From NCBI GenBank assembly GCA_003427395.1, contig BFEA01000322.1:790682-828549 (forward strand): a stretch of DNA of 37,868 nt. Reading direction: 5' to 3'. Positions 11,563 to 19,841 of the stretch are shown piece after piece. The notes under the pieces were generated by a model. That model was not told the DNA's origin and ran no database searches. It saw nothing but the letters and a program-made list of their open reading frames with translations. Source of the stretch: Chara braunii (Eukaryota > Streptophyta > Charophyceae > Charales > Characeae). A program made the translations under genes and the position numbers. How positions within the stretch are numbered: position 1 is the first letter of the stretch; every line of letters begins with the position of its first letter.

Positions 11563-12752
11563 GCCGGCCCTGATCTGACTCCCACCGGCCTCAAGAGTCG
11601 CCTCTACCCCCATCAGCCTCATAGCGAGGGCTACGCAAGTAATTATCCAGTCTCCTAGCTCGCCCATTCGTCTCGCGAGCCCTGCGGTCCCGGTCTATAT
11701 CATCATCCCTACGTCGCCATGGCTCATCGTCTCTCCCCCTTTCCCTCGCACGATAATCAGTCAGCGTTCAAGGATTTCTATCCTCGATACTCCTCCAGGA
11801 ATCGGTGTTCCTCTGGTCCCATCGAAGTGAATAGGGTCCTCCGGGTTTGTCCCGGTAAGTTGCGGCTCCTGTGGTGGTCACAATCTCTGTAACCTGTCTT
11901 GTCAATCCCTTTACCATGTCCCTTATCTCCTTCACTTCCTCAGCTACGACTGCATTCTTTTCCGACCAGGGATAGTCCTTGAAATCATGACATCTATCAG
12001 TGGCATATTCCTTATAGAGAGAAAAATCACGCCTCCTCATTCCTCTCCGTACCAAGTCCTTGTAGTCGTCTGCCTCTGCCTTTATCGCGAGTTTTAGGAC
12101 TTCAGGGAAGTCAAGCTTGTCGTGCGGGAGATCTCTAAGTATACTATTTTGTCTGCCTTTGGACAGGTGTCCAATGAAGATAGTACAGCGCTCGACCTCT
12201 GAGATCTTCCCCTTCTTCATCAGGACGTCGGAGATCTTCTGGAAACGCTTCCCAAATGCCCGTACGCTCTCATCTTCATCTTGAGTCATAGTCTCAAGGT
12301 CCTTGATGGAGTACTTGTTATCCTCTAATTTGTAAAGCTCAATAAGGTTTTTCTTATACGTAGTCCATTTCCCATCCTCCGGTCGGGTTTCCTTAACTTC
12401 CTTGCCGAGACTTGGATCTACATTGAATAGGAAGTTTTCTATAATCTCTTCCTCCGACCACTGACTCCGGCTAGCATGAAGTTCCCACTTCTCCAGATAT
12501 TCCGTGATACCATAGCCCCTCCTGCGGCTCTGTCACGACCGGCTCGCCCATTACGTCGGGCTCTCCGTCATTGGTTTGGTCAGCCCATCTCAACGGCGCT
12601 CCCTGCCTAATTTGTTCCTTCAGATCCGTCAGTGCTCGATCGGGCGATGTCATGTCCTCCTCTCCTGCTTCGCCCGTGGTCGGTTGTGACCCCATCATGT
12701 CTGGTTCCATAGGCTACCAGAAGTCGTAGGCGGGCACTTACGCCAGGCGTTA

Positions 12753-12872
12753 CAGCCCGGCCCTATGACAGTTGCCGCAGCCCGGACCTGTGACAGAACT
12801 CGCAGCAACCCGGACTTGTGACAAAACTCACAGCAGCCCGGACCTGTGACAGAACTCGCAGCCCGGACCTAT
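12753..12872. repeat. Minisatellite, ~25-29-bp unit, about 4.5 copies
   Basis: Units begin at about 12753, 12778, 12802, 12830 and 12858. The core is CAGCCCGGACCTGTGACAG followed by AACTCG. It separates the accessory ORF cluster from gag. The core resembles the degenerate repeats in the LTRs (CCGAACCTGTAACAG). Confidence 0.85.
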
Positions 12873-12904
12873 TTACTTTTCACGGTTTGCGCTCGTCTCC
12901 ACTA

Positions 12905-13285
12905 CTAGCTCTCGACCGCCCTGATCACCGCCACCAGTACTCCGTTCCGGTCGCGGACCTCGTGCTCACCTTCTATCCCAAGAATACCTGTGTCTATGTA
13001 AACCTCTCCTTCGGGATCTGCCAACAAGGTCGCGCCTCTCCTGATATGCACTACACCAGTGACAGGATCTCTACACCTGTTGCAGATCGCAATCCCAAGC
13101 CTAACCAATGTGTCCTGACTGGCACCCCTCAAGAGTCCTTGAGAGTCTATCTCCGTCCTCCTCACTAGATCATCTAGTCCGCCCTGAATCGTGTAGCCCG
13201 CGAACGGAGGAAACTCTCCTCCTGTATCTTTCGAAGAGCTTACAATCTCTGTCTCTCCTCCTCTAACTCCTAGACAGCTTCAATA
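12905..13285 (-). pseudogene. Hypothetical ORF Y upstream of gag
   Basis: An open frame of about 125 codons after a TGA near 13286, with no clear ATG. It ends at the TGA/TAG next to 12905. It contains EFPPFAGYTIQGGLDDL, then a CxxC (AICNRCRDP) followed by a beta-rich segment (GVVHIRRGATLLADPEGEVY, GEHEVRDRNGVLVAVI). I do not recognise the family. The single CxxC could be half of a zinc ribbon but no partner pair is visible. It partly overlaps the decayed end of the coiled-coil ORF in another frame. Confidence 0.45.
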
Positions 13286-13293
13286 TCATTTGT

Positions 13294-13535
13294 CTAGCAT
13301 CTGAGGAAAGTCAGTGCTATAGCCGCTCGTAATCTCATCGCCGACAACTCCAATATCTCATAAAACGCCTCAAAATCCCTCTCATTTCCACTATCCTCTA
13401 TGACCTTTAAAGTCTTTATCGATTCCCTCCAGTATCGGTCGTGAGCGGCCAACACGCTCTGTCTACTACAACTCTCCCTAGCTCCCTAGCTTTCCTCGCT
13501 TCACTTATCTTCAACCTCTCAGCCTCTCTGCACAT
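13294..13535 (-). pseudogene. Coiled-coil-like ORF CC2, frameshifted
   Basis: ATG at 13535, three bases after the stop of ORF X. It begins MCREAERLKISEARKAREL, a charged helical run. After a one-base frameshift near 13440 it continues WRESIKTLKVIEDSG and FEAFYEILELSAMRLRAAIA to a TAG at 13294. Composition is helical and Glu/Arg-rich. No function can be assigned. Confidence 0.45.
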
Positions 13536-13538
13536 CTC

Positions 13539-13799
13539 TTACCACGCCCTTATCTGAGGCCGCCCTTCGAAAGGTGTTACGCGAAGTACGTACTTTATCC
13601 TTCGTCTTTCTTCCACTCCAATCCAAAGTCTTGTTCCCCTAACCTCTCGCAGCGCACGGCGAAAACATTCTGCCTCCTCAACTATGCACAACCTGGTATG
13701 GAGCTGGAGCTCTGCGATCACTAACACCAGTGGTCCGTCCAGTCTCCCTACCACATGCAATGAGTACTTATCCGTCGTGTGTAGGGCCGTCCCGCTCAT
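13539..13799 (-). CDS. Hypothetical ORF X (86 aa)
   Basis: ATG at 13799 overlaps the TGA of the preceding ORF (CC1) as ATGA. The protein contains VGRLDGPLVLVIAELQLHT, then a basic amphipathic stretch, ending near VLRVTPFEGRPQ. It is predicted mixed alpha/beta from composition alone. It ends TAA, and the next ATG follows after three bases. It is intact, unlike most neighbours. No family recognised; it could also be a fragment of a larger broken ORF. Confidence 0.5.
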   Translation of the reverse strand: MSGTALHTTDKYSLHVVGRLDGPLVLVIAELQLHTRLCIVEEAECFRRALREVRGTRLWIGVEERRRIKYVLRVTPFEGRPQIRAW

Positions 13800-14116
13800 G
13801 TCCTGTTGCTATCTCTCTGCGTTATCTCGTCCTCCGTTGTCACGTCCTCTGCAGACTTCTCCCTAGCTCCTTTGCGCGATAGGTTCCTAGCCTTTACCCT
13901 CACCAGAAAGTCTGATCTCCACGCCTGGATAATCTCTCTATCCTCCCTGAACAAACTCTCTAACTCTTTCGTCACGAGNTCAACCCTACGCAGCTTGCCC
14001 TCATCCTGGCACGACCCGATCTCCCTTATCTTGTTCCCCAACTCCTTTACCTGGTTCAAGAGTGGTTCTTTAATGCGTTTTCTCACTCTTCCGACCGCCT
14101 CACCTTCCTCTTCCAT
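13796..14116 (-). CDS. Hypothetical coiled-coil ORF CC1 (106 aa)
   Basis: ATG at 14116. Highly charged and helical: EPLLNQVKELGNKIREIG, KELESLFREDREIIQAW and RVKARNLSRKGAREKSAEDV suggest a coiled coil followed by a basic then acidic tail. One ambiguous base (N at 13979) affects one codon. The stop TGA overlaps the next ORF's ATG. A structural or oligomerising role would fit a retroelement accessory protein, but that is inference. Confidence 0.5.
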   Translation of the reverse strand: MEEEGEAVGRVRKRIKEPLLNQVKELGNKIREIGSCQDEGKLRRVXLVTKELESLFREDREIIQAWRSDFLVRVKARNLSRKGAREKSAEDVTTEDEITQRDSNRT

Positions 14117-14146
14117 ACTCTGTCCACATCTCTTTCCATCTCATCC

Positions 14147-14428
14147 TCATACCCTCGCTCTAGCCTCCGCTACCGTCTCATCATGGTAGTGCTCGGCGCG
14201 CATATAACCATGAGACCATATCATCACATCATAGGAAATCGAGATCTGGAAGGTCACCTGCGCCAGTACATCAGCTCTATGCTCGCGGATCAAATCCCTG
14301 GCTCGTAGTCGGCACTCCCTCACCGTCACGTCCTCATCTATGTATGCTCGGAGAAGTACCGTCACAGTGTACCCTGTGCTTACTAGTTGCTTATCTAAGC
14401 GCATCACAGTTGCCGTTCTCCCCGGCAT
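14147..14428 (-). CDS. Hypothetical small ORF s2 (93 aa)
   Basis: ATG at 14428, in the same frame as P3 and separated from its TAG by one codon. Its order is an N-terminal strand-like segment (YTVTVLLRAY), a charged helix (RARDLIREHRADV), then a second strand-like segment (QVTFQISISYDVMIW). The small ORF s1 at 15260-15496 has the same order and similar length, so the two may be paralogues; the identity is low. Each s ORF follows a P ORF (s1 after P2, s2 after P3). No known family. Confidence 0.5.
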   Translation of the reverse strand: MPGRTATVMRLDKQLVSTGYTVTVLLRAYIDEDVTVRECRLRARDLIREHRADVLAQVTFQISISYDVMIWSHGYMRAEHYHDETVAEARARV

Positions 14429-14431
14429 TCC

Positions 14432-15187
14432 CTAAGCTGCGACCTCGAAGAGAAATCTCACATCCTTCAGCCCCACATAATCAATCTTTGCTCGTCTCCT
14501 GCAGTACCTAATCAGATCGACTGGCCTCAGACAGTCCACCCAGCAAGTAACGTCTATGATGTCGTCAAGCGTCTCTCTGGTGGGTGACCCCCACCTTACA
14601 CAAATGGCGTAGTATGCTTCCCTGAAACGGGGAGCTAAGCCCCCCCAAAGCGCGTAAAGTGTGTGGTCCACTGCTACACTCAGACGGCCTACGCTCCCGT
14701 AGGTCTGCCCTATTACGAACGCAGGGAGTCCAAATCGTCAACCCTCTCTCGGGTAGAAGGTCGGATGCAGAGGTCCGTATACCAAGGGACTCCAGTACGA
14801 CCTTCCTCCAGAGAGTCTCGCCAGTTGCTGATTAACGATTACTCTGGCCAACAACTCGTTTCTCCACCAAGCCCTGCTGGCCCTTACGAGTGTCAGTCCT
14901 ATGTCTAAATCAAGAGTTCTGTCCGTTATCAGGTGTCTCACCCCTTCTAGGTCATGAGTCCTTTCGGGTCGTCTATCTTTCAGTATCACCGTCCAAAGGA
15001 AAAGTCCCTCTGCCAGCCGAGTTCCAAGGTAACATATCGGAACACAGCCTATCTCCTCCAGCCTCACAGGAAGAGGAATATCATATCCAACAGCCGTCTC
15101 TCTAGGTCTTACAAGTTTCCTCACGCTATAGGATTCGGACTCTCGTGAGAGAACATAAGCTAGCCAAGCCGCCGAGTCACTCCTCAT
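14432..15187 (-). pseudogene. P3, third member of an unrecognised tandem protein family
   Basis: ATG at 15187; about 251 codons with one TGA at 14738-14740 (next codon CGA, same frame continues). Shared motifs with P1 and P2 in order: DIPLPVRLEE (residue 36), FLWTV (63), LPAFVIGQTYGSVGR (154), ETLDDIIDV (205) and VRFLFE (243). The FV-to-LDD spacing is 50 residues, against 51-52 in P1 and P2. It lacks their acidic C-terminal tail and ends with TAG one codon before s2. The frame is also open upstream into s1 apart from three stops, so s1 and P3 might once have been one ORF. Function unknown. Confidence 0.6.
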
Positions 15188-15259
15188 CTCCACTTCGCCA
15201 CTCGATCTGTGTCACCCTACTCCCTTCGACGCACCCTATCTCACGATGTTGCTAACTCC

Positions 15260-15496
15260 TCAGACAACTCTCCCACTCAGGTCCAGTATGGTCGAGTAGG
15301 TGTTGTGCACTCTCCCGTCGGCTCCATGGAAGTAGATAGTAAACTCGACGTATCTCTGGCCTCTCCGTATCTCCAAGGCATGCTCCGTCATGAGTCTGAT
15401 CTGTCGCTCAACATTGTCCAACACCTCTTCTTCCCAGCCGCCCGTCCTATCTCGTCGTAAGGAAAGAGTCACTCTCAGTGTATCCCTATCTGCCAT
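15260..15496 (-). CDS. Hypothetical small ORF s1 (78 aa)
   Basis: ATG at 15496, 109 bases after P2. It has a strand (LRVTLSLRRD), a helix (EEEVLDNVERQIRLMTEHAL) and a strand (RYVEFTIYFHGADGRV). It ends TGA, but the same frame continues through further TAG and TGA codons into P3. It may be a free small protein or a broken N-terminal domain of P3. A weak resemblance to s2 is seen in segment order. Confidence 0.5.
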   Translation of the reverse strand: MADRDTLRVTLSLRRDRTGGWEEEVLDNVERQIRLMTEHALEIRRGQRYVEFTIYFHGADGRVHNTYSTILDLSGRVV

Positions 15497-15605
15497 CCCT
15501 TCTTGCTCTTACTGCCACTCTCGTCTTGCCTAAAGTTTTCTCCCCTTTGCCTACTAACTGATCTCCTTCTCCCTTCTCTAAGTTATGCCCGGATATGCCC
15601 TGCCA

Positions 15606-16718
15606 CTAATCGTCTCGCGCATCTGGCATGTCCTCATCTCCATCCTCATCTACCCCCTGACCCCATGGGATATCCTCTTGTCCCTCGGCCTGAAGGAGAT
15701 GTCCCCAGCCGTCCTCCTGCGGCCCGTCTATATCGGCGCCAATCTCGTCCTTCCCTACGTCTGACACATCTCTCCACAATCTCTCGTCTTGTCCCCAAAG
15801 CTCTGCGTTGCCGAGGCGTTCCCAGTCTCGATCGTCTGCGTCCCAGCCGAGCTCCTCTCTATCTGGATATATCCCCTGGTAATGCTCCTCCAACTCCCAG
15901 ATAGAGATGAGGGAAGCAGGCCTATCACCGGGAGTCTCGCTAAAGAGTCGTCTGACCCCCTCCAAACTATCCACTGGTCTCTGGACCTCCCTATCTAGTG
16001 TCAGCTAGAACTCCAAGGGCTGGCCCGGGAAGGAAGAGTGGGGGTCTGTTGTAGGCGCTAGAGCACGTAAGAACTCTATAAGTTGTATCCCCCTCTCTCC
16101 AGTAAGAGGCCCGCCTACGAACTGTGCGTAGGCAATCCAGTCCCGGTCCGTCTGCCCTCTAGCTAGTCCGTCGAGCCCTAGAGCCGCGAAATATCTCTCC
16201 CCGACGCGCCCCAAGCCCCAAAGCTGCTCCACTACAAAGACCGGGAACCCGGCACGTAGTCGGACTGTCGGGATAGCAAACCCTCCTATCCGAAACGTAA
16301 TCCTTATCTCCCTTACAAGCCCATACAGATGCTCAATCCCCTCTCGTGCACTCTCTATCACGCCTGTCAGGATCTCTCTCACCTCTCTATCATACCGCCA
16401 GAACCCATGCACCAAGCCCTGGATATAGACGACGACGCTCACCTCACGTGAGTAATTAATATGCCCTACGGCCTCTATGGACGTCGTGCCAGGCGCCCGC
16501 CACCTCTGCGGATCTGACTCGTAAGTCTGAACCGTATATGACCATAGGTGCACGTCTAGCCCCAGCCGAGTCGACCCCCAATGGTCAATCAACCCTGGCT
16601 CATCGACGCATCTGGCCGGTAGATCAAGCTCCACCAAGTCAGAAGCTATGATCTCAGGTGGTCTAGGCCATCAGAAATCACCAAAGGGTAGGTTGACTCT
16701 CTCGATCCCCTCTACCAT
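15606..16718 (-). pseudogene. P2, second member of the tandem protein family
   Basis: ATG at 16718; about 370 codons with two in-frame stops, TGA at codon 16 and TAG at 16005-16007 (codon 238). Motifs: VELDLPARCVDE (residue 29), DVHLWSY (56), IRITFRIGGF (138), FPVFVVEQLWGLGRVGER (158), RGIQLIEFLRALA (209), LTLDREV, GVRRLFSETP, and WELEEHYQ leading to a strongly acidic tail (DEDGDEDMPD). Each has a counterpart in P1 at nearly the same residue number. At the TAG, P1 has Trp. Homology continues on both sides of each stop, so both belong to one ORF. Trp/Tyr-rich, no signal peptide or transmembrane segment evident. Family unknown to me. Confidence 0.65.
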
Positions 16719-16799
16719 GTGCCTGCAGGATCTCCTATTTCACTCTTTCACTCTACTGCCGAATAGCCTAGCTCACACTCGCCTCGCGGCACAATCTGC

Positions 16800-17840
16800 C
16801 TAGGCCCTTATCGGTACTTCCATACGTGGGAAGTGCATGTCTGTCGTGTCGTCCTCCTGCTCGTCAACCCTTCTCTCTGGGTCAACCCAATCCGGCTCCC
16901 CCGCGTCCTCATCGTCCTCTCGCTCCCACCCCTCGTAGTCGTACTCGTCCTCCACACGATACGGACGAAGTCTGAGTGTCTGGTAGTAACGACTCAATTG
17001 ATAATCACGTATCAGAGGTCCGCTAGGGGCCTCGCTCCACAGACTCTCCCAATCCTCCCAAAAGAGTCTCCCTACACCGGTGACGTACTCTGGCCATGTC
17101 CGGAGCTCGCGATCCAGCCAGCTCCAAACGTACGAGGGTGGTGCTACTCCTCTCTCGCAATCGTCCCCTAGCGAGCGGATCAACTCTATCAGTTGAACCC
17201 TCTCGTCTCCCCAACGGAGCCCCCCCGTCGTGAGGGAGTAGTATATATAGAACTCGTCTAAACTACTCCTGACAAACGCCTCCAGCTCCCTATAGGCTAG
17301 GTACGACTCCACGATAACTCATATGCCCCCAAAGACCGAGTCCACCACGAAAGAGGGGAGGATAGCTCTCAGGCAAGTACCAGAGTACGGAAAGAACGAG
17401 TCTCGCGCTATCAAGAGCTCGCCCGAAACGTCAAAAGGAGCCCGTCCGTGAAACAGGGTCAATGGATCCTGCGTGTCGTCCGCGCGGAACTCATCAATCT
17501 CCTGCTGCAAAAAATCCTGGGCCTTGTCGATAATCGAGCTGGCCCCCCTAATCGCTAAGCTCAAAGCAGCCCCCTTGGCTGCCTCCTCCCCTAAGTAAAG
17601 ATAAGCCCGTACTAATCCTCGCGTTTGACCCCCATACTCCTCTGTCTCATGCTGTCTGTATATCCACAGCCAAGCATCAGAGGTCAGGAAAACAAACCTC
17701 CACTGAAAATCTCTATCGAGGCTCTCAGTAGGCCGCCCGGGAAGGGTGAGCTCCACCTGGTCGCCTTCTATAAGCTCCGGAGCCTCTATCTCTCACGCAC
17801 GGCCGACCTCGTAGATCTCGATCGGGGCTGGAGCCCACAT
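16800..17840 (-). pseudogene. P1, first member of the tandem protein family
   Basis: ATG at 17840; about 346 codons with TGA at codon 16 and at codon 174 (17319-17321). Motifs: VELTLPGRPTES (residue 29), AWLWIYR (56), LPSFVVDSVFGG (161), ERVQLIELIRSLGD (213), WLDREL, TGVGRLFWEDW (254), YQLSRYYQ, then an acidic tail rich in Asp/Glu. It lies in the same frame as P2, which follows after 81 bases containing three stops. It is the first ORF after the leader. It could be a capsid-, envelope- or regulator-like accessory protein; the sequence does not say which. Confidence 0.65.
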
Positions 17841-17920
17841 CAGACTGACGCCTAGCTAAGAAGTGGTAAGAAAATCAGGAAGTGATAGTAAGAGAGACAA
17901 GAAGTCGCTGGCGATTCTAG

Positions 17921-18908
17921 GAAAAATTCGTCAGCGCTTCGCCTCCCTTCGTTGGGAGCCCTGATATTACGCTGTCGATCTATCTCCTATCTATCCCAAG
18001 AGCCCCTATGGTGCCAACGGGCGGAATCCCGGCCCTAAACAAGGCAAACCGGTCCTATAGTCGAGTTCCCTTGAATACAAGGCGTGTGCCCTTTTCGAGG
18101 GAATGCTGCCTGCGACTACTCCAGTCACCCCTCCGGAGTACAGATACCACTCTCTATCTAAGAACAAAAATTAGAAGGTCGTCACCTTCTTTCGGCTATT
18201 TTTCTATGCCATTTTTATATTTTTAAGGAATTCTAATAAATTTAAATTAATAAAATTACTTTTAATCTACAGAAACGTGCTGGCTCTCCTCCACTGCCTA
18301 GGGGAATACAAGGTTTCCCCTAGAGAGTAGCGTGGCAAGTACGTTTCTCTTTCCGACACACACTGAGTATTTATTTTGAATTTATATTATATAAATACCA
18401 AATAAATAAATTTTAATTAGGGAAAATTTCCGCTGTTGGTCCCAACCCTTAAGAGGGCGTAAGGGAACAACCCTATACTTTTTCTACTTCATTTCCCTTT
18501 CCCTTTTCCTACCTAGGGAATTTTTTTGTATTTAACTGTATTTAATTTACAAAAATTACGTTTACGTAAGATACACCCCCTTTCTTATTTTACATATACT
18601 TATATTCCTCGTATATGTTTTTAGGCAAAATTGCTCGACCTCAAGGGTCCCGGATAGATTTTAACAGGTTTTTTTTTTGAAAAATTTCGGCGGCACTTTG
18701 CCTCCCCCCGTTGGGATGGGGTGTGGCCGAAGGTCTCAAAATAGACGCCGAAAGAGTACAGCAAAAGGTAAACAATATCAAAAGGTAATTTTAATTTTTA
18801 ATCAATTTTTGAGTATTGTCTTTAATTATTTTCTAATTAATTCGAAATATTATACAAAATCTCAAGAAAATTTTGGCAGTATTTTCTCTCCCCCCCGTTG
18901 GGATGGGG
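17921..18908 (-). repeat. Three dispersed copies of a ~42-bp leader motif
   Basis: Copies at 17921-17960 (shortened), 18679-18721 and 18865-18908. The shared plus-strand pattern is GAAAAATTTCGG, then GCAC/GTATTT, then CTCCCCCCGTTGGGATGGGG. The last two are 186 bp apart. Confidence 0.7.
18298..18323. other. Hairpin in leader
   Basis: CTAGGGGAA at 18298-18306 pairs with its complement at 18315-18323 across an 8-base loop. Role unknown. Confidence 0.5.
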
Positions 18909-19141
18909 TTTGGAGCTTCCGCCCCTAACTCAATAACTCGAAAGAAAAGACGCCTGAATTTAAAAATGAGATAAAACAAAATTTAATTAGTTTTCTTTCG
19001 TTATTTTTAGTATTTTCTTTAAATTAATTATATAAAAAAAGAAAACGCCGAAGAAAACAAAAGGCAAAGTATTTCCTGTATGTTATCCTTCCCCTTCGAG
19101 GTTGTTATCCGACCCAAAACCCTGAATAAGACTTCTCCTAA

Positions 19142-19181
19142 TTAGGGTTTCCCCTACTTAGGGTTTAACTAACTAGGGTTT
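19142..19181 (-). promoter_or_regulatory. Three telo-box motifs
   Basis: TAGGGTTT occurs three times in 40 bases (AAACCCTA on the element's strand). Plant telo-boxes (AAACCCTA) are known promoter and Polycomb-recruitment motifs. A function here is inference. Confidence 0.4.
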
Positions 19182-19819
19182 TTGAGCTTTGCGCAACTGC
19201 ACGCTCTCCTCCAAAACTCGTTCCGTCCCAAAAAACATTTCGTTAACTCCACTCGAAATCTGCAAAAACTTTGATGGATCACTTTTCCTTAATCCCTTTT
19301 ACGGTATCTTACACGAAATTCTAAAGAAATTAAATATTTAATTTTTGTTTTGTTTCGTTTTTCTTTGCTGTTATGTTCCGTTCTTGCCTCTAACTACCTC
19401 CGTTTGCCCCGTCCAAGGTATCAAAACGACGGGAATAATAAACTAAACAAATTTGGTCCAAGGGGTCATTTCAAAAAAAAAGAACCAATTTTCTGCAAAA
19501 ATAAAAAAAAGAAAACTAAAAATTCCAAATTAATAAATAAGAAATTAAAGAAAATTCGTTATCTCAAAATCTGACCGTTAGATTTCAGCAAGAAACATCT
19601 CATATCGCTCGCCTCATCGAGAGGACGAACTTTGCTCCTTGCGTACTTCGCGTGAAAATGCGCGGATTCGCAGATAATTTGAAAAAACTAAAAATAAGAA
19701 TTAATAAAAATTTGGAAAAATCGACTAATCAAACTATTTAAGCTAACTATCACCTGGCCAATTAGCCAGGGCACCGCCGTTTGATTGGAGAAGGCCGCGG
19801 CCTTGGGGTGCAGTTCCCC

Positions 19820-19837
19820 TCCCCGACAACGGTGCCA
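19820..19837 (-). promoter_or_regulatory. Primer-binding site, tRNA-Asp type
   Basis: On the minus strand, four bases after the 5' LTR, the sequence is TGGCACCGTTGTCGGGGA. Many plant Ty3 elements have TGGCGCCGTTGCCGGGGA, complementary to the 3' end of tRNA-Asp. Two differences are G-to-A or C-to-T changes at former CpG sites. It fixes the element's orientation and the LTR boundary. Confidence 0.85.
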
Positions 19838-19841
19838 AAGT

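Larger units (their letters stand above)
9791..12710 (-). pseudogene. Gag-protease of the Ty3/gypsy element, decayed
   Basis: Starts at ATG 12710 with an acidic N-terminus and shifts frame near 12510. It continues through a retrotransposon-gag capsid domain (WSEEEIIENFLF, YKKNLIELYKLEDNKYSIKD, RTIFIGHLSKGRQN-like text at 12190-12120). A long Arg/Asp-rich segment follows, with three 39-bp repeats. A CCHC zinc knuckle CVYCRGDDHIKRDC is at about 11070-11110, then the protease. The protease shows AVIDNGSETAIID and LLLGWTWLS; the active site is DNGS rather than the usual D(S/T)G. TGA stops interrupt the frame at 11768-11770 and three times in the Arg/Asp-rich part. From about 12510 to the TAA at 9791 everything is in one frame, so gag and protease were one polyprotein. 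Confidence 0.88.
17841..19819 (-). other. AT-rich untranslated leader of the retrotransposon
   Basis: About 2 kb between the PBS and the first ORF. No minus-strand ORF of note. It contains three diverged copies of a GC-rich motif, a short hairpin, three telo-boxes and several AT runs. By position it should hold packaging and dimerisation signals; none is identifiable. Confidence 0.65.
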
